From NCBI GenBank assembly GCA_965653495.1, contig CBFHAJ010000203.1, positions 1-5,639 on the forward strand: 5,639 bases of DNA, read 5' to 3'. This document shows, one piece after another, positions 1 to 4,936 of this stretch. The stretch is from AG41 sp965653495. GTDB taxonomy: Bacteria > Gemmatimonadota > Gemmatimonadetes > Gemmatimonadales > GWC2-71-9. Each line of letters starts with the position of its first letter. Position 1 is the stretch's first letter. Position numbers and translations under genes: made by a program. The notes under the pieces were generated by a model, which worked only from the letters and a program-made list of their open reading frames with translations, did no database searches and had not been told where the DNA came from.

Positions 1-4
1 AACA

Positions 5-19
5 CCAAGGCGCGGCAGC
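5..19. repeat. 15-bp sequence shared with the 3763-3777 hairpin arm
   Basis: The 15 bases CCAAGGCGCGGCAGC here recur identically at 3763-3777, where they form most of the left arm of an 11-bp hairpin. In this copy the sequence lies directly at the 3' end of the Uma2 gene, whose stop codon is the reverse complement of 19-21. The pairing partner CTGCCGCGCCT is not found in the following 60 bases, so if a hairpin exists here its other arm lies left of the window. The position after a minus-strand stop codon fits a terminator-type intergenic repeat, but only half is visible. Confidence 0.4.
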
Positions 20-630
20 TACTCCTCATACTCGTCCCACTCCTCCCCCTCCCAGTCCTCGCCCTCGCCCACCGCGAGCGGCGGCAGCTCGATATCCTCG
101 TAGATGTCGTCCATGGTGATGCTCGTGCCGAGCGGAGGAACGAGAATCTCACCAACGCCGCGGACTTCCTCCCGCAGCCACACATCTGCGTCACGCCGAT
201 ACACCAGCACGTGCCGCCGGCGCTGGTCCACCACCAGGTACAGGCGGAGCGAAGCCATTCGCCGGTAGGCGTCGAGCTTCTCACGGCGGTCCGTGGCGCG
301 GGTGCTCGGTGAGGTCACCTCGACGATCACCGCAGGCGCCAGTTCCACCGCCGCCGCTTGGCCGCAGGCGATGATCACGTCGGGGTAATAAATCCGGTCG
401 GCTGCCGCTCGCACCTTTACGTCCGTGGCAAACACTCTGCACCCGCGAGCCCGCGCCGCGTGGTGGAGATGCCTCGTCAGGTTCAGCGTGATGAGGTTGT
501 GACGGGTCGTGACGCCGCTCATCGCGAACACTTCGCCCGCCACGTACTCGTGCTTGATCGGGCTCCGCTCCTCGAACGCGAGATACTCGTCCATCGTCAT
601 CACGCGTCCGGCCGGCCGGTTCCTCTCCAT
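19..630 (-). CDS. Uma2 family endonuclease (DUF820, PD-(D/E)XK fold)
   Basis: This 203-residue protein matches the Uma2 (DUF820) family, predicted restriction-like nucleases whose cellular role is mostly unknown and which occur in many copies in some bacteria. Family landmarks are in order: KHEYVAGEV at 26-34, YYPDV with Asp84, VIVEVTSPST with Glu104 at 101-110, DRREK with Lys118, Tyr122, and the closing strand YLVVDQ at 131-136. Asp84 and Glu104 are the likely metal ligands. The length is normal for the family. Unusual is a very acidic tail: residues 189-203 are almost all Glu, Asp, Trp, Tyr and Gly. The ATG at 628-630 gives the longest frame, but no Shine-Dalgarno sequence precedes it. Met11 or Met13 (MTMDEYLAFEE, the usual family beginning) could be the true start. 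It lies 62 nt downstream of the 542-residue gene on the same strand and may share its transcript. The family call is secure; activity and target are not known. Confidence 0.9.
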   Translation of the reverse strand: MERNRPAGRVMTMDEYLAFEERSPIKHEYVAGEVFAMSGVTTRHNLITLNLTRHLHHAARARGCRVFATDVKVRAAADRIYYPDVIIACGQAAAVELAPAVIVEVTSPSTRATDRREKLDAYRRMASLRLYLVVDQRRRHVLVYRRDADVWLREEVRGVGEILVPPLGTSITMDDIYEDIELPPLAVGEGEDWEGEEWDEYEE

Positions 631-632
631 GG

Positions 633-660
633 GCCGAGCTTACGCTCGGCGCAGCCGAGC
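633..660 (-). promoter_or_regulatory. nested inverted repeat in the Uma2 leader (alternative hairpins)
   Basis: Three 7-base arms occur in a row: GCCGAGC at 633-639, GCTCGGC at 644-650 and GCCGAGC at 654-660. On the minus-strand transcript the middle arm can pair with either neighbour. One hairpin has the loop UGC and extends by one further C-G pair. The other is capped by GUAA, a GNRA tetraloop, and ends 2 nt before the Uma2 ATG. The two folds exclude each other. The upstream fold could act as a terminator stem after the 542-residue gene, although no T-run follows. The downstream fold could cover the Uma2 start. The arms and pairing are read directly from the sequence; a regulatory role is inference. 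Confidence 0.45.
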
Positions 661-692
661 GCGCAAGGTCCGGTTCGCAGCAAGCGCGTGCG

Positions 693-2321
693 CTACCGCG
701 CGCTCCACCACACCTGATACTGCGTCGCCAGCCGACGGGTGGGATGTGGCAGCACCTGGTTCCAGTCTTCCGTCACCAGCGGCTGCCACGGCGCGGTCGA
801 AACGACGGTGAGGTGCAAGTGATTGGGGTTGTCCGCGGGCTCGGCGCGCTCGTCCACCGTCAACCCCGCGAGCGCCGTGCGGCCGTGGCGGCGCCAGCGC
901 AGCATTGCCGCGGCCGAGGGGCGAGCTGGCGGCCATACGTCGAGCTCGAGCTCGCCGCCCGGCCAATCCCCGGTGATCACCACCGACGCGACGACGGCGC
1001 TGCCCTCGGCGTGGGTCGCGACCAGTGATTCGATCGGATGCAGCTCGCTATGCCAGTCGTCGTGCCCGCAGTCGACCACCCAGCGCCCCGTCATGGAGAT
1101 GCGGTCCGCCGGCTCGGGTCGAAACCCTACGGGAATGAGCCACTGCTCGATCTCCGCCTCGAGGCTGCCGCCCAGTTCGGCCGTGAAGTTGCCCAGCCCC
1201 TTGTCCGTCCCGGCCTCCCGTTCGCGATCCTGAGCGAGCAGGAACCGGTATTCGGGGTCAGGCCGCACGCGGACGATCCAGTCGTCGCACAGCGAGTGCT
1301 CGGCGTTGAAGAGGCCGCACGGCTCCGAGTCGGGCGGCGGCGAGCGGCCGAGCCAATAGTCGGCCGGGGGCTCGGTGTGGTCGCCGGCGTAGTCCGCCCC
1401 GGAGAGGAAGCTGTTGGTGACCACGCCCGTGACCGTCGCGGCGATCCAGGGGATCGGCCGGTCGCGGACGTCGCGATGAGTCGGCCGCTCTCGCCACCGC
1501 AACACCGTCCGGAGCCGGGCCGTGTCGGTCTGCGCCAGATGGACGACCTCATCCCACGTGACGTAGTGGTTGCCGGGCCACCCGAGCGGCAGCGTCGGAT
1601 GGTACTTCCGCTGCCCGTTGTCGCGCTCCCGGCCCCCGTCCCCCTGCGCGGGGAGCGCCCAGTTCCTGGGCAGGATGGTCGTCCACTCGGGCGGCCCGAC
1701 GTTGGGGTCGAAGATCCCCAGCAGGGGATCGAGCTTCGACACGATGTCGCGAGAGCAGTAGTCGCCCGAGTTGCCGAGCGGAGTGGTAGCGCGCGGGGCG
1801 GGAGTGAGGACGTCCGTCTGGAGGCGCATCGTTACCCACCGCGGCGCCGGCGCCCGGCCCGGTGGGAATGCCCGTTCGGGTGGCACCCAGGTGGTGTCGG
1901 CCGCATTCATTGCCTGCACATCCGAGAAGCGTCGCATCCGACGAGCGGTGCGGATCAGCCGGTCGCGCGTGTCCTCCGCGTCGTCGGCGCGCCCGGTGGC
2001 GTACCACTCCGGCGTGAGCGGCGGGATGTCGCTGGCGTACACCGTGCCGTCGGCGTGCAGCTCCACCGAATTGAAAAGCGCTGCGCCCGGCCGAAACAAC
2101 CGGTAATACGGGAGCGAGGCCGTACTCTCGGCCACGCCTGCCGGGGAGCCGAGGACGATGCCCTGGTTGGCGAGCAGCAGCGCCAGGACGGTGTCACGCC
2201 TGGGGCCGACCCCCGGAGCTGCCCGGACGCTCGCGTGACCGGAGCGAGCGGGCACCTGGGACGCTCTTCCCGGACCGAGCAAGCCCGCGCAGCCGATCAA
2301 CCACCAACGCTGAGGTCTCAC
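693..2321 (-). CDS. hypothetical exported or lipoprotein-like protein, 542 aa
   Basis: I do not recognise a named family. The GTG start at 2319-2321 is the first possible start after an in-frame stop at 2352-2354. It lies inside the 20-bp repeat at 2314-2333 and has no clear Shine-Dalgarno sequence, so the start is uncertain. The N-terminus (MRPQRWW followed by LIGC and AGLLG) looks like a short signal peptide, with a possible lipobox ending at Cys11. The hydrophobic core is short, so lipidation is only a possibility. The rest is soluble, rich in Trp, Pro, Arg and Asp, with no further membrane span. Residues 409-429 contain the pattern G-R-W-V-V-D-C-G-H followed by E-L-H-P. This resembles a 'GxWVxDxxHxxxEIHP' pattern I associate with assorted extracellular proteins. 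Other Cys residues are at 189, 335, 345 and 418. Coding is supported by a 1.6-kb open frame with coherent protein-like composition, while overlapping frames are Arg/Pro/Ala-rich shadows. It may be cotranscribed with the Uma2 gene. Confidence 0.75.
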   Translation of the reverse strand: MRPQRWWLIGCAGLLGPGRASQVPARSGHASVRAAPGVGPRRDTVLALLLANQGIVLGSPAGVAESTASLPYYRLFRPGAALFNSVELHADGTVYASDIPPLTPEWYATGRADDAEDTRDRLIRTARRMRRFSDVQAMNAADTTWVPPERAFPPGRAPAPRWVTMRLQTDVLTPAPRATTPLGNSGDYCSRDIVSKLDPLLGIFDPNVGPPEWTTILPRNWALPAQGDGGRERDNGQRKYHPTLPLGWPGNHYVTWDEVVHLAQTDTARLRTVLRWRERPTHRDVRDRPIPWIAATVTGVVTNSFLSGADYAGDHTEPPADYWLGRSPPPDSEPCGLFNAEHSLCDDWIVRVRPDPEYRFLLAQDREREAGTDKGLGNFTAELGGSLEAEIEQWLIPVGFRPEPADRISMTGRWVVDCGHDDWHSELHPIESLVATHAEGSAVVASVVITGDWPGGELELDVWPPARPSAAAMLRWRRHGRTALAGLTVDERAEPADNPNHLHLTVVSTAPWQPLVTEDWNQVLPHPTRRLATQYQVWWSAR

Positions 2322-2333
2322 GGGAACGTGACC
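2314..2333. repeat. 20-bp hairpin repeat, copy A
   Basis: The sequence GGTCTCACGGGAACGTGACC occurs here and identically, in the same orientation, at 3641-3660. Its core TCACG-GGAA-CGTGA is a 5-bp stem with a GNRA-type loop when transcribed from the plus strand. A further arm, GGTCACG at 2350-2356, is complementary to CGTGACC at 2327-2333, so copy A can also pair outward. The repeat covers the GTG start of the minus-strand 542-residue gene. On the minus strand both copies end an open frame in the residues V-T-F-P followed by a TGA stop, which may be no more than a consequence of the shared DNA. The function is unknown. Confidence 0.7.
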
Positions 2334-2405
2334 CGTCGGGAGAATTCGAGGTCACGGCCGTGCTGGTCGCCTCCGAATCCGCAGGATCGCGCCACCACTT
2401 GTCCA

Positions 2406-2697
2406 ATTCACTGGTGACCATCGTTGGTGTCGTGCCGGATCTCCACTACCAGGCGCTCCGGACGCCAACTCCAACGATCTTCCGCCCGTTTCGCCAAGTG
2501 GCTGCTCAGGGATACCTGCAGCTGCTTTCGCGGCGGCGCGCCTGCTCACCTCGCTGCTCTTCGAGGTGAGCCCGTCGGACCCCGTCTCCCTGCTCGGCGC
2601 CTGCGCCCTGCTGATCGCGGTCGCATCGCTTGCGGCCCTCATACCCGCGCAGCGAGCCACACGCATCGATCCCGGCCAGGTCATGCGGGCAGAATAA
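2406..2697 (+). pseudogene. remnant of an ABC transporter permease (ADOP/MacB-FtsX type)
   Basis: Two pieces typical of large ADOP/MacB-like permeases lie side by side in different frames. The first (about 2406-2510) reads VTIVGVVPDLHYQALRTPTP followed by IFRPFRQ, the family's periplasmic-domain signature. The second (about 2518-2697, +1 frame relative to the window) reads AAAFAAARLLTSLLFEVSP and continues through a hydrophobic helix (LLGACALLIAVASLAALIPA) to QRATRIDPGQVMRAE and a TAA stop. That is the family's last transmembrane segment and C-terminus. Intact ADOP permeases are about 800-900 residues. The N-terminal membrane domain and the stretch between the two pieces are missing, so this is an internally deleted and truncated relic. 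The junction lies near 2510-2520. No matching ATPase gene is in the window. No functional protein is expected. The identification of the C-terminal piece is strong; the left limit is approximate. Confidence 0.85.
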
Positions 2698-2746
2698 CGA
2701 GCCGGCTGGCGCAGACGTCATTTGGGACCAGAAGGTTCGGGCTAAA

Positions 2747-2773
2747 TTGGCGAGATCGTTGGCGATGTTGACA
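2747..2773 (+). promoter_or_regulatory. possible promoter/operator region of the DUF5678-retropepsin operon
   Basis: A consensus -35 hexamer TTGACA sits at 2768-2773, 65 nt before the start codon at 2838. No good -10 hexamer is found at a 16-18 nt spacing (the region around 2791 is CTTGCGG), so the promoter call is weak. Just upstream, TTGGCGA occurs twice (2747-2753 and 2759-2765) with a 12-bp period, which could be an operator-like direct repeat. Both elements lie in the 140-bp gap between the permease relic and the operon. Confidence 0.25.
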
Positions 2774-2837
2774 GGTTGTTGAGCGCCCCCCTTGCGGTGC
2801 CTGGCGGGCGCGCGACACTGTTGGAGAAGGAGGTGGG

Positions 2838-3086
2838 ATGGCCCTGGAAACCGAGTTACAGTTTTTCGCCCAGCAGAAACCGGAGTTGCTAAAGTACCAC
2901 GAGGGGAAGTTCGCGCTCGTGGTGGGCCAGCAGTTGCTAGGGGTGTTCGACACCCACGAGGACGCCTACAAGGCCGGGCTCGCGAGGGTCGGCAACCGCC
3001 CCATGCTCATCAAGCAGGTCGTGCGCCAGGAGCCCATGCAGAGCGCGCCCGCGCTCGCCCTCGGGCTCCTCGGTGCCCGTCTATAA
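2838..3086 (+). CDS. small DUF5678-like protein of unknown function (82 aa)
   Basis: This 82-residue soluble protein has the layout of DUF5678-like small domains. An N-terminal amphipathic helix (residues 4-20) leads to KYHEGKFALVVGQQLLGVFD (19-38), a beta-hairpin with the 'G-K-x-A-x-V' pattern. A helix follows (THEDAYKAGLARVG, 39-52), then a closing strand RPMLIKQVV (54-62). There is no signal peptide, so it should be cytoplasmic. The family has no established function that I can name. The start is well supported: AAGGAGG at 2827-2833 matches the anti-Shine-Dalgarno sequence and ends 4 nt before the ATG. The gene overlaps the next one by 14 nt, so the two are almost certainly translated together. 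The family assignment rests on pattern memory, not on a search; the gene itself is very likely real. Confidence 0.82.
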   Translation: MALETELQFFAQQKPELLKYHEGKFALVVGQQLLGVFDTHEDAYKAGLARVGNRPMLIKQVVRQEPMQSAPALALGLLGARL

Positions 3087-3576
3087 CGCCGCCTACACCG
3101 CGCTTCCCCCTGGTGGCCAGGGGCCACCCCAGCCGTCCCCCGGTAGCCTACAGACGGCCGGGCCGGTGGTGCCCGTGCAAGTCGAAATCCCAACGGCGCT
3201 CGCCGCTCAACTCCAACACGGCAACGCTCGGATCCCGGCGCCCGTCGCTGGTCTCGCGCTGATCGACACGGGCGCGAGCATCAGCGCCGTGGACGCGGGA
3301 GTGATTCAGGGGTTGGGCGTCCAGCAGGTCGGCGTGGCGTCCGTTGGTGGCGTGGGCGGTGTGGCTCAACACGCGCTCTTCCCCTGTCGCTTGGTCTTCC
3401 CCGGTGTTCCCTTTCCGCCGATTGATTTCGCGAGCATCGTAGCTGCTCCGCTCGTCGGGATCGGTAGCGTTCAAGCGCCTGGCCAGCGAACGATCGCCCT
3501 CGTCGGGCGCGATCTGCTCCAGCACTTCATTCTGATCTACAACGGTCCCGGCGCGACGGTCTCGCTCGCTGTGTAG
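3073..3576 (+). CDS. retropepsin-like aspartyl protease
   Basis: This 167-residue protein has the marks of a single-domain retroviral-type aspartic protease, a fold that works as a homodimer with one catalytic Asp per subunit. The catalytic motif is LALIDTGASISAVD (61-74), with Asp65 in the D-T-G-A-S signature. A glycine-rich flap-like stretch follows (VGVASVGGVGGVAQ, 86-99). The family's second conserved motif is IALVGRDLLQHFILIYNGPG (141-160), with the hydrophobic-hydrophobic-Gly turn before Arg146-Asp147. The length fits bacterial members. The N-terminal 35 residues are Pro/Gly-rich and probably flexible; there is no convincing signal peptide. The GTG start at 3073 lies inside the preceding 82-residue gene and has only weak Shine-Dalgarno complementarity, which suggests translation coupled to that gene. 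Substrate is unknown; the upstream partner is a candidate substrate or regulator. Catalytic residues are intact, so it is likely active. Confidence 0.88.
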   Translation: MPVYNAAYTALPPGGQGPPQPSPGSLQTAGPVVPVQVEIPTALAAQLQHGNARIPAPVAGLALIDTGASISAVDAGVIQGLGVQQVGVASVGGVGGVAQHALFPCRLVFPGVPFPPIDFASIVAAPLVGIGSVQAPGQRTIALVGRDLLQHFILIYNGPGATVSLAV

Positions 3577-3640
3577 CCCGGCGGGCGCGCTGCCAACCCG
3601 GTATTCGGGGAGGACCGTCCGTGAATGGCGACCTCACCCG

Positions 3641-3660
3641 GGTCTCACGGGAACGTGACC
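3641..3660. repeat. 20-bp hairpin repeat, copy B
   Basis: This copy is identical over all 20 bases to copy A at 2314-2333 and in the same orientation, 1,327 bp apart start to start. It lies 64 nt after the stop codon of the retropepsin gene, outside any credible gene. The core forms a 5-bp stem with a GGAA loop. The next bases are similar in the two copies (C-CGTC in A, GTC in B), but identity ends there. A weaker inverted repeat, GCGCAC at 3666-3671 with GTGCGC at 3681-3686, follows. Confidence 0.7.
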
Positions 3661-3745
3661 GTCTTGCGCACCCGACCACCGTGCGCTTGAAAGCCCCGCC
3701 AGATCCGCTCCTGAAGCTTGTGGGACTTGTCTTCGTTCAGACCGG

Positions 3746-3806
3746 GGGTGGAGGTGAACCCTCCAAGGCGCGGCAGCCGACCACTCTGCCGCGCCTCGTT
3801 CCACCC
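3746..3806. terminator. two-tier hairpin, probable terminator in convergent intergenic region
   Basis: AGGCGCGGCAG at 3766-3776 and CTGCCGCGCCT at 3786-3796 form a perfect 11-bp stem with a 9-nt loop. Outside it, GGGTGGA at 3746-3752 can pair with TCCACCC at 3800-3806. Alternatively TGGAGG at 3749-3754 can pair with CCTCCA at 3760-3765 as a separate small hairpin. The element sits between the convergent retropepsin (plus) and helical-protein (minus) genes, a usual place for termination. No T-run follows on either strand, so an intrinsic terminator in the strict sense is not shown. The left arm is shared with 5-19. Confidence 0.5.
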
Positions 3807-3826
3807 TCCTCGACATTCATCCATTC

Positions 3827-3855
3827 GTCCCCCTCTCCCGAAGGGAGAGGGGGAC
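3827..3855. repeat. 13-bp perfect C-rich/G-rich palindrome (dispersed intergenic type)
   Basis: Positions 3827-3839 (GTCCCCCTCTCCC) and 3843-3855 (GGGAGAGGGGGAC) are perfectly complementary with only GAA between them. From memory, palindromes of the form CCCTCTCCC-gaa-GGGAGAGGG are common intergenic repeats in several high-GC phyla. They often cause spurious small ORF calls with peptides such as SPSPEGRG, as here. It lies 18 nt after the stop of the minus-strand helical-protein gene and may contribute to transcript ending or 3'-end protection. Confidence 0.7.
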
Positions 3856-3873
3856 AGGGAGTGAGACATCCCA

Positions 3874-4563
3874 TCACGCCACCTTCGACGCCTGACCACT
3901 GTCCGTGCTCGGGGTCTCTTGCTCCTTCGACTTGAACGGCCCCAGCACGTTCCGAGCGCTGGCCCATGCGGCCATCAGCTCGGCATTCTCTCCGAACCGA
4001 TACCGCACCACGCCGTCCAGCAACCGCACCTGCTCCGCGATCTGAGCCCCGATCGCTTCGAGATCGGCGCGCGCCCCTACATGCTCGCGCCGACCCGCCC
4101 GCGTCGCGGCGAGCGTCTCCTCGAACTCGCCCAGCGCCCTGGTGAGATCATCGAGCACCTGCTGCGACATCCCGAGACCCACCAGCACGTCCTGCTGCGC
4201 GGTCGCCCGCTCCAGCGTCTTGCGCGCCGCGGTGCGCAGCGCCTCCTGCGTGGCGTTGGAGGGGGGCAGCGGGAACTGGTTCGCTAACTCCCCCTGGTGC
4301 TTCGCCGCCACCTGGCCCACTACCCGCAGATACCGCAACACCTTGTCCTGCAACTTGCGGCGAACCGCTTGCCGCTGCCGGGTGGCCGCCCGCGACGTCG
4401 CCACCCCACCTTGCTGCTGCCCCGAGAGCGCCTGCGCCCGTTGCAGCAACTCCTCGAGCTTCGCCAACCCGAGGTCTGCCCCTACACCTTCCAGCTGTTG
4501 CGCCCGCACGAAATCACGGACGCGCTCGGCCATTTCTAGCCGCCTGCGCAATTGAGCCCGCAC
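3874..4563 (-). CDS. helical protein of unknown function (229 aa)
   Basis: The protein is almost entirely alpha-helical by composition: rich in Ala, Arg, Gln, Glu and Leu, with no Cys and no signal peptide or membrane span. It is therefore probably cytoplasmic. Residues 11-45 (from MAERVRDF to ELLQRAQAL) form one helix. A basic stretch RQRQAVRRKL lies at 62-71, a Pro-containing break NQFPLPPSN at 95-103, and long heptad-like helices at 104-157. A final helical block follows (HVGARADLEAIGAQIAEQVR at 161-180, then LLDGVVRYRFG). The last 20 residues are polar and disordered-looking. I have the impression of seeing similar unnamed proteins in Gemmatimonadota-type genomes, but I cannot name a family. 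The frame stays open to 4653. The GTG at 4561-4563 is preferred because AAGGAGG lies 4 nt upstream, while the extra 30 residues look non-coding. A later ATG at 4531-4533 lacks a good ribosome binding site. Confidence 0.8.
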   Translation of the reverse strand: MRAQLRRRLEMAERVRDFVRAQQLEGVGADLGLAKLEELLQRAQALSGQQQGGVATSRAATRQRQAVRRKLQDKVLRYLRVVGQVAAKHQGELANQFPLPPSNATQEALRTAARKTLERATAQQDVLVGLGMSQQVLDDLTRALGEFEETLAATRAGRREHVGARADLEAIGAQIAEQVRLLDGVVRYRFGENAELMAAWASARNVLGPFKSKEQETPSTDSGQASKVA

Positions 4564-4567
4564 AGGT

Positions 4568-4574
4568 CCTCCTT
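4568..4574 (-). promoter_or_regulatory. ribosome binding site fixing the 4563 start
   Basis: On the minus strand AAGGAGG is followed by ACCT and then GTG. The 4-nt gap equals that of the site before the 82-residue gene at 2838. It is the only strong Shine-Dalgarno match near the 5' end of this frame and argues against the longer ATG start at 4651-4653. Confidence 0.75.
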
Positions 4575-4648
4575 GGTTCGGCACGGCGTCGGGATCCGTG
4601 CACGTGCTTGAGAAATCTCCCGACGCTGTCCGCATGGGCGAGAATCGT

Positions 4649-4690
4649 TCCACGAAGAATCGTGCTCAGTCCACTAAGAATCCTGCGCAG
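4649..4690. repeat. 21-bp tandem repeat upstream of the helical-protein gene
   Basis: Two adjacent 21-bp units, 4649-4669 and 4670-4690, match at 18 of 21 positions (TCCAC, then G or T, then AAGAATC, continuing to CAG). A partial unit AGAATCG lies just before at 4641-4647 and TCC follows at 4691. On the minus strand this places GATTCT three times at about two helical turns or less, roughly 80-130 bp upstream of the GTG at 4563. This is a plausible operator or promoter position. A regulatory role is inference. Confidence 0.5.
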
Positions 4691-4703
4691 TCCCGCGCGT
4701 GGT

Positions 4704-4719
4704 GTCCTCGCAAGAGGAC
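4704..4719. other. 6-bp stem with GCAA tetraloop
   Basis: GTCCTC at 4704-4709 and GAGGAC at 4714-4719 are exactly complementary and enclose GCAA, a stable GNRA tetraloop if transcribed from the plus strand. It is a small, well-formed hairpin in the gene-free region; there is no T-run, so it is not called a terminator. It may be part of an untranslated leader or a small RNA. Confidence 0.35.
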
Positions 4720-4846
4720 GGTCTGGCGCGCTCGGCGGCGCACGCACCCCCAGAAACCGCACAACGGCGCCACGAACGCTGTCCACTTTTTTCGAAACGC
4801 TCCGTTCCGCGCCGAGCGGGGCCGAGCGATGCCTGATCGGGTAGAC

Positions 4847-4875
4847 CGACCCCCGGGGCCATGCCCCGGGGGTCG
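4847..4875. terminator. 13-bp GC-rich hairpin with 3-nt loop
   Basis: CGACCCCCGGGGC at 4847-4859 and GCCCCGGGGGTCG at 4863-4875 are perfectly complementary around the loop CAT. It is among the strongest stems in the window. It sits in the middle of the gene-free region, about 280 bp upstream of the helical-protein start and 400 bp upstream of the CARDB gene. It is therefore not at the end of any gene I can call. No T-run follows on either strand. It could end an uncalled small RNA or be a dispersed repeat; the terminator label is tentative. Confidence 0.35.
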
Positions 4876-4936
4876 CAGTCCCCCCGGCACGCGCCGCGAC
4901 GTCAGCGTACCGGATCGCGAAATGCCGGGAACGTGC

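Noticed and set aside
942..953. 12-bp palindrome GAGCTCGAGCTC
   Set aside because: It encodes Glu-Leu-Glu-Leu inside the 542-residue gene and is explained by codon repetition.
1038..2417. 459-residue plus-strand open frame opposite the 542-residue gene
   Set aside because: It is the antisense shadow of the minus-strand gene: Arg/Pro/Gly/Val-rich with no recognisable motif. The minus frame has normal protein composition and a signal-like N-terminus.
3645..3899. Minus-strand frame ending in a protein-like tail (LNEDKSHKLQERIWRGF, ending VTFP)
   Set aside because: The tail looks somewhat natural, and the stop coincides with the 20-bp repeat, as it does in copy A. However, the upstream part is pure palindrome translation and there is no start site or ribosome binding site. 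I could not support a gene; a fragment of a lost gene remains possible.
3621..3935. 104-residue plus-strand frame after the retropepsin gene
   Set aside because: It spans the 20-bp repeat and both palindromes. The SPSPEGRG-type peptide is a typical by-product of the C-rich/G-rich intergenic palindrome.
4787..4792. T6 run as an intrinsic terminator
   Set aside because: No stem-loop lies immediately upstream on the plus strand, nor a suitable one for the minus strand.
4926..4935. Third match (CGGGAACGTG) to the core of the 20-bp repeat
   Set aside because: Only 10 consecutive bases match and the left half needed for the hairpin is absent, so it is not a convincing third copy.
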